Assembly: GCA_013398175.1 (NCBI GenBank) | Contig: VZRZ01001238.1 | Coordinates: 54,481-118,480, forward strand | Reading direction: 5' to 3' | DNA length: 64,000 bases | DNA from: Climacteris rufus | Taxonomy: Eukaryota > Chordata > Aves > Passeriformes > Climacteridae | Shown here: positions 50,179-61,300 of the stretch, one piece after another | Numbering within the stretch: position 1 is the first letter of the stretch | How the letters are laid out: each line of letters opens with the position of its first letter | Translations under genes and position numbers: made by a program | The notes under the pieces: model-generated | The model's input: the letters and a program-made list of their open reading frames with translations, nothing else | What the model was told of the DNA's origin: nothing | Database searches by the model: none

Positions 50179-52165
50179 TAAGCTGTTCCCATCAGAGTTA
50201 CCTGTGTGTTCTTCAGTGAAGCATTTGGCTACTCACAGTCAGAGACCAAGTTCCAGGTCTTCATTGAAGACTAAAGATGTCAGGGCTGGCTGGTTAGTTT
50301 TTTTAGGTTTACTCTGAGAGTATGGGTGAGCTTCATAAGCCACAAACTTGGTTAAGGAAATTATTTACCGGATTTGACTGGAGTATGAGGGTTGCTAAGA
50401 GTTGCTTGAGACACCGGAAAAAAAAAAAATCATGCCCAATTTCTCCAAAATGAGGCAAGAGAACAGGATGAAGGGTAAAACTCATAGATCTTCATAGAGG
50501 TCTGTGTGCTGGGAATCCCTTTCTTTTATGGTTTAAAACGAACAAAACATTTCCCCATGAACAACTGTACATCTGTGTTCAATACAGACTTGAAGATCCC
50601 AACTTTATCAACAGAAACAAGGGGGGAAGAGAGTCCCCTGCATGCAGCAGGCTAAGGAACTGCTTGGTGTTTGTTATCCTTCAGATCTAGACACTCTTGA
50701 TAAAGCCTGTTAGACATCAGTGCAGAACAGGAAAGTTTCTTTGAAACAAACCTCAGAAAAACAGTTTCCATCTTTTAACCCTCGAGGGAGAAAATTGCTC
50801 ATATATGGCCAATAATTTGTGGGGGTTTAAAACACGACATTCAATACATATTATATTGTACCATGTCATGTCAGATATTTATCTTAACATATATATAAAA
50901 GTTCACACACTAATATATATATATTCTTCTTTAGTTCACATAAACAGAACACCTTTTGTTTTCATGGTAAAGAACTCCTCCTTTATTTTTCAGTTTCTCT
51001 GTTTTGGGTATAGCTATCTCATGACAGATCACTCTATGAAATCTGTTTCAGTGCCACTAAAACACAGGGGAGGTAAAAGTAGATTAAAAAGGAATAGCAG
51101 TTAATAATTACTCCTTCCAGTGACTCTTCCAGAACACAGGAGCTGCTGAGCTGGCTAATAAGAGCACTGAAACTCATCCTGGGTAACCACCCCACGGGCC
51201 ACCTGTCTTAACAGGCCACAGTTGGATAATTCAACAGAAGACATCAAAACCAATTGTGTCTGCTACATCAACTCCAAGTGTTCTGAATTTCACTCTTCTC
51301 CCTCCAAAAACAACACCTTGCTTCTGTGCAAGTGTCCTGAAAAGTCACAAAAGGAATGATGGCATCTTGATTGCATTTCCAACTGATGTAGGCCAACATC
51401 TTGCTTCAACCCACCACCACTGCTGCTTCCAGAAGCATCTGAAGGGGAGCTGCCACTGATGCACTCAAACATGCTCCTTGTGCCACTACTAAGCACTGAA
51501 CAGACTCTTTCAAAAAGTCCCAGCAAAAGTAAAGCTATCCTATCAGACAGATACAAAATAGCAGATAAAACAGTCTGCAGTCAGCCCTGAGAAGTAAATC
51601 TTCCTTAAAAATAAAGCAGAAATTCAGCCTCCATTGATTTCCTGTGAGTTACTTCCTGTGGGGGTTTTGTTCAGTTTTCTTTTGAACTTCCTTTAAGTTT
51701 TGACAGGAGGAGCTCTCTGCCTGGCCAGGGGATATACGATCAAGCAGTTTCCACATCCTCCCTCTTACCTGGATCAAATCCAGAATGGTTGCAATGGAAG
51801 TAAAGTTTCCTGTTCCCCAAGACATCCTGCAAGTCAGCTCTCTTGATAGGCAGTAACACAGGACTTCCAAAATACACACAATAAAGAGCAGGTCTGTCTA
51901 CAGACATTCTCTACAACAAGATGGAGAAGAGCCACAGTAATTTTTCTTTTACCAGCAGTCAGAAAAAAATGAAGTAAGGAATTTCCACTGTGTCTCTGCA
52001 GTATAAAACAGTAGATCATATTCCACCTTCATCCCCTACACTTTCAGACTACAGCAACCTTCTTCCTGGCACAGGATCTCCTTGGACTAATACCAATCAA
52101 CAAAAAACTTTTACCAGGAGGGAGACTGAAGCTAAGCACGGCACCAGAGGCTGGGGAAAACCCCA

Positions 52166-52171
52166 CTGCTC
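52166..52171. repeat. Left target-site duplication of the solo LTR
   Basis: CTGCTC, identical to the hexamer at 52445-52450 on the other side of the LTR. The identical flanks argue for a fairly intact, not very old insertion. Confidence 0.85.
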
Positions 52172-52444
52172 TGTCATGGCCCAAAGCTTGCTGCCTGGGG
52201 CTGCTTGTGAGAAAAATCCTTCTCCCACATGAGAATATGAAAACAGTAAGATAAGCACCTGTTGTTGTCCTTCTGTATGATTTGTGTTCTGGACTGGGGT
52301 GGGACAGACCCAGCCAATCCTATACCTGGGCTCCTATTATAAGAAAGGACAATGCAATAAAGGGGCTGCTGCTGCTGGCTCTCAACCCTCGCAAACCAGG
52401 CACGTGCTGTCTCATTATTCGGATCGCTGCGTCCCGCTGCCACA
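52172..52444 (+). mobile_element. Solo LTR, class II (ERVK-like) endogenous retrovirus
   Basis: A complete 273-bp LTR. It starts TGTCATGG, ends GCTGCCACA, and is flanked on both sides by CTGCTC (52166-52171 and 52445-52450), a 6-bp target duplication typical of ERVK/alpharetrovirus-like integration. It has TATAAG at 52338-52343 and AATAAA at 52356-52361, followed by U5 containing CATTATTCGGATCGCTGCG. No internal retroviral sequence remains, so it arose by recombination between two LTRs. It lies antisense to BICD2 in intron 2. The family name is inferred from size and duplication length. Confidence 0.85.
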
Positions 52445-52450
52445 CTGCTC
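52445..52450. repeat. Right target-site duplication of the solo LTR
   Basis: CTGCTC directly after the terminal CA of the LTR, matching the left flank exactly. Confidence 0.85.
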
Positions 52451-53086
52451 CTCCTGCCCACTGACTCACATCAGCCACAACACGTCCTCCTCGACTGCTC
52501 TCAGAGAAAGCTTTCCAATTAAATTTGCTATTTGACCTATAAGTCATCAGAGGAGGCCTGGACATATCCTCCTGCTTCCACTTACTGGACAACAACAGTG
52601 AAACAGCGACTCTTTGAACAGCTGCCACTTTCTGATGCACCATGAGAAAAAAGCCAAGTCCCTCGAGCTGGTCTTGTGGGCCATGAGAATACAGGCTCTG
52701 CTCATACTGATGCAGAGATTTTTTGCTTTTTCTGCTTTTCTATATAAGAACTCCTGTAATTTTCCACTGTAGGTATCTAGTGATTTGTAGTCAGTAGCAC
52801 CCTAGACCCCAGACATACAGAACCCTGTATCACTCCAGTATCCCTGAGTTGAGAACACTCCATTGTCCTATGACAATTGAAATACAAAAGTTATAGAAAG
52901 GGTAGGAGGCTCCAATGAAGAACAAATACATTGGAAGCATCCCATTAACTCTGTTTTTAATTGGGAGATTTTTGTCAACTATGTTAATTTTCTAAACCCA
53001 TGACATATACCAAGACTGACCACTGCAGAGTCAGTTTTACATCTTTGTCACCTTTTGGCTTCTGCCCAGGGCCTTTGTATTGGTCT

Positions 53087-53108
53087 GTGGGGGGGGGTCT
53101 CCCCCCAC
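53087..53108. repeat. G-run/C-run inverted repeat
   Basis: GTGGGGGG and CCCCCCAC face each other across a six-base loop, giving an 8-bp, nearly all-GC stem. An AATAAA lies 30 bp to the right on the plus strand (53139-53144) and a TATATAAG about 350 bp to the left (near 52740). This could be part of an old LTR, but no ends or target duplication were found. Confidence 0.6.
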
Positions 53109-55122
53109 CTTTACAGTTTGTTCTCGGAGGATCTCCAAAATAAAGGTATTTGCCTTCCCCTACTCTCTTAACTTGGCTTCAGCTTCTGTTTTTAGGCTGC
53201 TTTAGTCAACAATACACCATGCCTCACTGTTCCCTACCAGTAATTATAAGGCAATTCAAAACAAAATGCAATACACAGATGGGAATCTTCAGAGAAAAGA
53301 ACCCCAAAACACACATGGTCAATTGGCCCACTGGTTTCATTTTAACACTATCGCTTTCATGCCATTTCTTCTTCTCCTCTTCCCCTCTTCACTCCAGCAG
53401 AAGCAGGAACAGCTAAGCTAAAAAGCAAGAACAAACGCAATGCAATGTCACAAAACAACAGACAGGGAAACTCCTAACTGCAAGGTTCCAGTTGTTTATC
53501 ACATTAGGTTTTGACATTTATTTTTCTTTAACTGAGCTCAGTTTCCATTCAAAGCTTAGAGTTAGTCACAACCAGTTAAATTACCACCACCCTTTACTCT
53601 AATCAAGTAAAAAAAGGCATCTTCCCTCCCTCAGCAGAGGGGAGCATAAAAATTGAAATCTTCACAAGAAACCTGTCATCACCCACTTCTCTTTTCGCAC
53701 TCTTCCATCCTCACAGAGGTCCATCTCACCCAAGCAAGTTTGTGCAAAAGGCTGCATGGGGAAGGTAGAAGAATAAAGCACAAGACAAAATCCACTTTGA
53801 AACCTTGCAAACCCACAGCTCATCCAAAGGCTTCATCAAGAAAAAAGCAACTCCAAGCAAAGGTGACTGGAATGTGGCAGTACTTGGAAAGAAAGATCTG
53901 CCGCTCAGCACACTCTGAGCAGTGACTGGAATCCCTCACAGACACCACGCTGCCTCTGGGGTGAGCAGCTTTTCTGTTAAGCTGGTCTTGAAGGTTGGGA
54001 AATATAGACAAGGTCTGTGTCTGTGTTTGCAGGAACTGGTTCCCTGTCTAAGGACAAGGCTTAATTCCAACTCTGTCCAGCAAAGTTAAAGGAGAGGCTG
54101 ACTGGTGTGTTTGATCACCTGTGACACTTTGCACCACAAATCTTCCCTGTCATACCCCAACAAGAGCTACCAGTGAATCCCCACATCTCCACAGAAGCAA
54201 CACACATTTCCTCGTTTGTTTTACCACCAAATATTATCTACATATTTGTTACTATGTCCTAAAGAAATTACATGAGACACTTGCAGCTGAAGTCAAATGG
54301 AATAAGTTGGGATTCAGATGTGGGCTCTTGGATAGCCTCCCCTTCTGGCAGGGGAAGCCAGCTGATTAGCTTAGGACTAGACAGGACAAGTGCTTCAAAG
54401 CAATGCTTTCAAGGAAGCAGTGCTTCAAAGGAAGGTGCAAGAAAGCTCAGGAGTAAAAACCGCTGACTGTTTAATCCATCCATCTGTGGTTTACAGACTC
54501 TGTAGTTTTTACCATTTAATTGTCTGAGCTCTCAAAACAGTAATTTCTGCACCAGTGCCACAAAGACTTCTGCTGAGCTACAGATTTTGTAAGTAATTAC
54601 ACTTCTAAAGTAATTTCTCAGCGATTATTTCTCCTTAAAAATATGTAGTTTCAATAGTAAAGCAATAAAAGGTCAAAGCTACTTTGAGGTATTATGTTAA
54701 GCAACTATGTAAAAGCCATCACTTCATGAGAGAAAATACAGGACTATCAACTTTACTAAACTTCTCTTTGTGCAATTCAGTGTTTCGTTACAATCCCACA
54801 CCCTCAGAAATTAGGGAGGAAAAAATGATAAAAGTGGAAATTATGCCACAAATATTTTTCAGCAAGAAAATCTGTGTTGGGAATGAGGCAGAAAAAGTAC
54901 ATCCAAGGATCTCTGAGCTTGGCCTAAACAGGTTCCTCTGCTTTTTAAGGCAGCAATTCTGGAACCAAGGGAAATGATGTGCAGTACCTACAGCACCAGC
55001 ATGGCTGAACATGCAGCTACATGTCTGTCAAATCCAGCTCAAGAATCTTCCTTTTTTTTGTTACATACCACTAGAAAAGGTAACAATCCACGCTGTGGTG
55101 CACCCTGAACATCTTCACTCAC

Positions 55123-55335
55123 CTCCTTCAGTTCCTGTGCAACAGAATTAAGGCGTTCATTTTCAGACTGTGTGTTGGCAAGGACATTTCTGATCTGCTT
55201 CAGTTCTGTCTGCAACTCCATAACCTTCTTCATGTAGTATTCTTCTTTGGTAGCTGATTCCTGAATCAAGGTCTCCTCTCTGCTCTCTCCATCTGCTGCT
55301 ACCTTCTTGTGGTTGGTATGGGCCTGTCCAAAAGC
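55123..55335 (-). CDS. BICD2: BICD2 exon 2 (coiled coil 1, dynein-dynactin region)
   Basis: The exon encodes 71 residues, from AFGQAHTNHKKVAADGESRE to NSVAQELKE, matching human residues of about 81-151. The acceptor is CCTAG and the donor GTGAGT, both phase 0. The product is heptad-rich coiled coil, part of CC1, which lies along dynactin's Arp1 filament and the dynein tail. The Ser of LIQES, equivalent to human Ser107 where S107L causes dominant spinal muscular atrophy (SMALED2), carries the reference residue. The previous exon, with the start codon, is outside the window. The next coding exon is 18.2 kb away. Confidence 0.95.
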
Positions 55336-58300
55336 CTAGGATAGTCAGAAAACACATCTTTTATCAGTAAACTTATAATTTTGCATAAGCAACTTCAATC
55401 TTATTTAAAAAAAAAAAGAGTTGAAAACTTGCACCCTCATATATTTCTTTCACGCAAAGGAATGTAATTTTTCCTACACCCTCCACTTCTGGGGTCAGAT
55501 TTTCAAGTGCTATTAAGTGGTCAACACTGTGCTCTTGAAAGCAAACCTCAGCACCCAAATAGTGTTTTGTGATGCTGAATGCTTGTGTAGAACCTCATAT
55601 AAAACTTTGTGGGAGGGAACAACAATGTACTGACTTGCATCTGCTGTTTAAACAAGACTGGCTTTCAACCAGGTGACTACGAGATGACCAGACACTGCTG
55701 CACATGCATATTCTCTATTCTGGGGTGAGAGTCACTTCTGCAAAACCAGAATGACTGAGGACACATTTGGTGTTAGCAGCCTGTTCCCTCTCCCAGGCTG
55801 TGAACTCCCTGCAGCTGCTCCTGGCTGGAGATTACAGCTCCCTCCCCTCCCTTGGTGAGGTCAGCAGGATCCAAGCTAAGCCAGCGGGGTCATGCTGGCT
55901 GAAGTAGGTCAGTGGACGCTCTCCCAGCCGGCTTGGGATGTCATCACCAGCAGTGTGTCAGCAAAGGCACTCAGGGCAGGTCAGAAACCCAACCCTCTCG
56001 GCACAGCCTGCCTCTGGCTAGACCTGACATTGGTGTTATTTTGCCTCCTCACACGTTTTTGGGGGGTTTCATTTTGCTTGAAGCCCTTCCAGGTGATGGT
56101 CCCCATGGCAGTGTTCTCCACATGTGCTGCCAGCCCACACAGACAGCCAGCTGCTGCAGCAGGGAACAGCCTGTGGCTGTCACTGGCACATTCTGGAGAC
56201 CAGAGCTGCCCACTTTCAGTAGCTGTATTTGTAACATGCTGCCTGGCAGATGGGCCAAAGTCAATGAGATTAAAAATGCCATCTTCTAAGTGCTGCACAT
56301 GCATGCACAATCCAACCCAGGGCGTATTTGGAGCTTTCATGTGCTACACTATCATTTTGGGATGCCAAAACATGGCAGATTTTCCTAGCCAACATTAATA
56401 TCAGGCCAAGACAAGAACAGAGAAGCATCTCAGGAAACTCCTTGTCTAGTCATGCATTTTCAATTAATCATCTTTTGCCAGCTCTTCAGAAAAATACTGT
56501 CAGAGCAGAAAAAAATCTGCTCTGAAGAGAATCAGATTTCAGTGTTTAACTGCCTCTGTATATTAGAGCAGATACATTAATAGCACAGAAACTACTGACT
56601 ATACCAGGGCTGTAACAACTGATCAAGTATGCAACTCTGCCTTTGATTAAAGACACCCAGATATTACTCCCATCAGTCTCAATCTGATTTCAGATAAGCA
56701 AGTCAGACATACAGGAGACAAATATCCATTGAAGAAATTCTAGCCAGATTCACCAAGATGATCTAGGGGAAATTAAAAAGTGTCACATTTCAGACAGAAA
56801 GCACCATCTGTGCAAGTCCTTGTCAAAGGAATTTCAATAAAGCAGCTTAAAAGCCTAATACCCAAGATCTCCATAAATGTTAAAGGGATAACAAAAATCA
56901 TGCCAGCTTATCAAATACACTATTTTTTTCCATAAAGAATTAACATCCATCCTTTATAGACCAGCATGTATGACAAATCTCTGGCACAGAGAAAGGGACA
57001 ATGGGCATCTCTTTGCCCAGTGAAGTGGCACCATTTGTTCAGCTGCAGGATGCCAACACTGGACATGGAAGCTCAGGACACTCAAAGCCACAGCTCATCA
57101 GCCAGACCTCAGTCCAGGCATGATTCCATCGAGGAGCTCAGCAATGCCACTCAGGTAGAGATTCTTAACAATAATGACTAATTTGCTCTTAGAAGTTTCA
57201 AGGCAGATGCTAGGCCTTATGTTTCTTTAACAACTGGAATGTCATTATTTTGCCCAAGTCACAATTGACAGGGACTATTTAAACACAGAAACTGCCATAG
57301 CAGACGAGACTGGGCTTTTTTTAAAATCCAATATACTGTCTTCTGCAGAGGCTAATGTCAGATGCTTCAGAGAAAGGTGCAGGAAACCACATAATCTCCC
57401 TGAGCTGGAGATTGCCTTAAGCCTAGAAGGAGAATGTTTAATAGAAATTTGGAAGACCTATTAACATTGAGTTTCCCATGTAAAATATCCCTTTATTTTC
57501 CAGACATTTATGTATTTTTGGCCTCCATAAAATTCTACAATTAATTCTGTATTTAAAATCTTAGTCTTACATGACAGATTTTCATCAGTTTACAAATTTC
57601 TCACATTTTCATAAAAGACAGCATATTTTTGCTCAGAGGCTTGAAGGTGTGTTGTTAATTCCATGGTCCACTGACCATCATTCACTGTTTTTTGAGACAT
57701 CAATCACAACTCTCTGTTCTCTGATGATGGCGAGGTAAAGTTCAGTAAGTTACCACCACTTTTATGTGCGAGTGGTTACCAACAGACTCCCTTTTCAGGA
57801 ACTGCCTTTTATCATGGCTTGTCCCAACCTGCACAGCTGACCCAACCAAACAGGAACCGCTCACACACACAAACTGCAGAAACAAACTGAGCACACAAGC
57901 TCATGGTCGCTCCTACAAAAGGATGCTGCTGTTCTCTGTGGGCTGCAGTTATTTCTGCACAGCAAGGCTGTTATATGCTCTCACGAGATGCTTGAGAAGA
58001 GTCAGCAGAAACCCTGTGATCAGCTTGACAGTATTACTGTCTGGAGTACAGAACCAGGACTAAACCGACTCTGACACACACAACACAAGAAACCTCCTTA
58101 GGAGCCACGATCATCAGGACAAGCAGCCTGGAACAATTCAAGCTGTGTGCATTTATAAGAGAACATTTGAAAAGCACTTCCATTCTAACCCAGCTTTGTT
58201 ACCTCTCTTGCATGTACTTGGAAACAACATCATATATCACTGTTACAAGCCATTTTCGTAATTCCTGTGTAGAACAGGAAACGTAACTTTCAACAAAACT

Positions 58301-61300
58301 GCAAAATTACAGGGCAATGCAATTACCTGCCAAAGCCACAGCCCAGACCTGTTTGGAATCAAGCTGTTAAAAGGAAAACTGACTTTTTACTGCTATGCAT
58401 GAAACCCCTAAACCTTCATACATCCTGGAGTCCAGCATCCACCCATCTACTTCTGCTTTAATGTTATCTAAAGAAGCAGAAGTTAAAGTTATTCTCCTCT
58501 TCTGAAACCTCTATTTCCATCTACTAGGGAAGAAAACTGTTCACAGTTATATTAGAATGATATGCTTTGGAGTATATCTTCACAAAATAAAAGTTTCTGA
58601 TGTGAGGGCTGCAAAACACCATGTTCTGCTGAACAACTGCCTCGAGGAATTACAAGGCACTAATGTTAAGGGACTATCGAAGTTCTCATCTTCAGATTTC
58701 CCAATATCAGTGCAAAAGCAAAGTCAGAGTTCATGAACCAAAATGTTGTCTTGCTATTTGCTCAGCTGTGCTTGTCAGTGCATTGGAAAGCACTTTGCTG
58801 GACAAAGCTACAATTTGTTCTCAACTATGTCTTCAGAAAGCTGCACAGAAGGCACACCAAAAGCCTTCCTTGGGTTTAACACCATCTGAAACTAGCATAA
58901 ATGATCCTCTGCCCCCAAACACACAAACTCACAATCTGTAATACACAACCCCAAACTCTGTATAACCATCTACCACTGGATGAGACAAACATGAAACACT
59001 TCCCAGCTGGGGGCCTGCAGTTAAGTGGTGTAACACATGCCGAGCTTAGAGAAGCACACCAAATCATTCAGAGGCTAATTTTTGGTTCTTGATGCCTGCT
59101 GGTAATCTGCTGCCAAAGCTGAAGATCAGCTGAAACCCTGACAGGTTTCCTTTTCCCAAGCTGCCATCCCCCACCAGCCATGCCAGTCTGGGAGATCCTT
59201 CTCTCTTCTTCCAAATACACTAAGCAATGTTGCCCAAAAGCCAATTATAACATCCCTGAAACCCATGGACAATTTATCATATTGAGGCAATGAAGGTTTA
59301 CCAAAATTAGCACTGAAAATGCTATTAAATGCTATTAAATCAACTTTCCTGTTTGTAGAATTACTTACATCAGCAGACTCAAAGCATGTAGAAAACACAA
59401 GCTATCACATTCTTAAACAGCCCAGAAAATTTCATTGCTAAATTCAAGAAAATTTCTACAAATTTAATCTTCAAATGATGATGTCTTAAATCTCAAGAAT
59501 TCAAAGCTATCCACAACAATTATAAATGGAAAAAAGATAAATGAAAAAGATTTATCCAAAAACTGCAATGCAATATAAAATGGTCAAACCCAGCTCACTT
59601 CAAATGAAGCCCTGGATCAAACTACATTTAGACTGAGTTTAAAGTACTGATTTCCAAAAGACAGACTTAATAAAACGTGAAGCTTCCTCTAGGTTTGATG
59701 ATTACACAGATTCATCTGTTTATGTTGCAGGAGGAACAAGATCTCAATCACCTTGCAGATGCAGAGTTTTTTGCATGAAACTCAGCAGACTGAAGGATGC
59801 TTTCATATAAAATTCCAAGCTTTGAGAAGAAAGTTTTCCCAATTCTCTGAAGTTTAGCATACTGCTAAGGTATCGAGTTCTTCCTAACAAAATTGTTAAA
59901 ATTTTAAATGTGACCTTTTGAAAGAGGTTCTCTATCACAGTGCAGCTGTTCACTGAACCCATGAAATGTGAAGAATCTGCAAAGCAAGCTTCTTGGAGAG
60001 CTCCAAATGCTTGTCTCAGAACAGCCACTGTGGTATGGGAGATGCAAAGGCTGATCTCAGTCATGCTCAAAAGCAAGATGACTCTAGGCCTTTCTGTAAT
60101 TCAGAACACTGCTGCCTTATTTGCCTCTATCATCTGTCACTCCAGACCTTTTGAAATTAATCCAAAGTATGATGGTCATGTGGCCATATTTTCTAGGACC
60201 TCCTGAACTAGACTGCTAAAAACAAGAATAACACAAAATACTGGGATGCCACTATCAAAAAAAAACCCCAAAAGTGATGCTGGGAAGGGCTTTTTGTGAA
60301 CAAACCCAGTAGGATCTCAAACCCTCTACTGATCTCTGCAAAGAGCTGGTGTCCCTAAAGGCCTGACCCCAGAGCTGACCAGAATCCAGGTGCTGCATTG
60401 TTAAAGGCTCTGGATGCTGCCCTGCACTATCTCCCTCATATTCAGTCAAAATGACAGAGAGGTTCCCATGCCATGTTGGAACACACCCAAAAAACCAGAA
60501 AACAACACAAATATTTCAGTGAAGGAGTTTCATAAGATAAATTGCTTACAAATCTATTTGTCATCTAAACCTGAACTTAGGTGTTGTCCATTCAAAGAAG
60601 GAGGGAGGGAGCAGAGAGACAACTGCTTATACATGAGCTGAAAGAATTAGAAAGAGGAAGGAAAATCTTAAAAGGGCTCAGAACTCCACAAAATGAATCA
60701 ACTTCTGGACAGTGTCCTCCTAGCAACACACAAAATTTGATTCCTTCAGACTGAAAAGAAAACCAAACAGACAAAAAAAACAGCCAACCAAGAAAAGTAC
60801 TTTGCTGTGTGACAGACATGTAAAATTTAAATTTTTTTTTTGGCACAAAAATGTTTTACTGGCATAATTCTCCAGTCTGAACACAAGACAAAATTATCTT
60901 TTTAAAGAAAAATCTACCATTTTTTTCCCCTTTGGCTAGGTGCTCTCACATTCTTCAGATGCTATGATAAAAACAATTCAAAATTAATAAAAGAAAAACC
61001 CATCATACTCTAAAACATGCAATGGAAACCAAGGTCAGAGTTTTAAAGAGATGCAGGTACTTGTTTATGTCGAGCCAAGGGCTAAGCACAGGGCACTGGT
61101 TATCCTTCTGCAATTGCCCCATCGAGGCCAATAATGCCTCTTTACAAAGCACAGCAACAAAGCTATGAGTAATTTTATGAGTAATTGCTTTGTAATCCTT
61201 TAAAATTTGCCTACACTCACTAGGTGAAAGCATTGCAAATTTGAGTGCATCCTTCTTAGTCTAGGAGGTCCTAACGGGCACAAACGGCACAGGTAACAGT

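Larger units (their letters stand above)
36891..55122 (-). other. BICD2: BICD2 intron 2
   Basis: An 18.2-kb GT-AG intron in phase 0 (GTGAGT ... TTAACAG). It contains a GC-rich patch at about 41.85-42.1 kb, an exon-like sequence at 44556-44675, a CR1 fragment at about 49.67-50.18 kb, a complete solo LTR at 52172-52444, and a G-run/C-run hairpin near 53.1 kb. The remainder is unremarkable AT-rich intronic sequence in which I recognise nothing. Confidence 0.9.
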
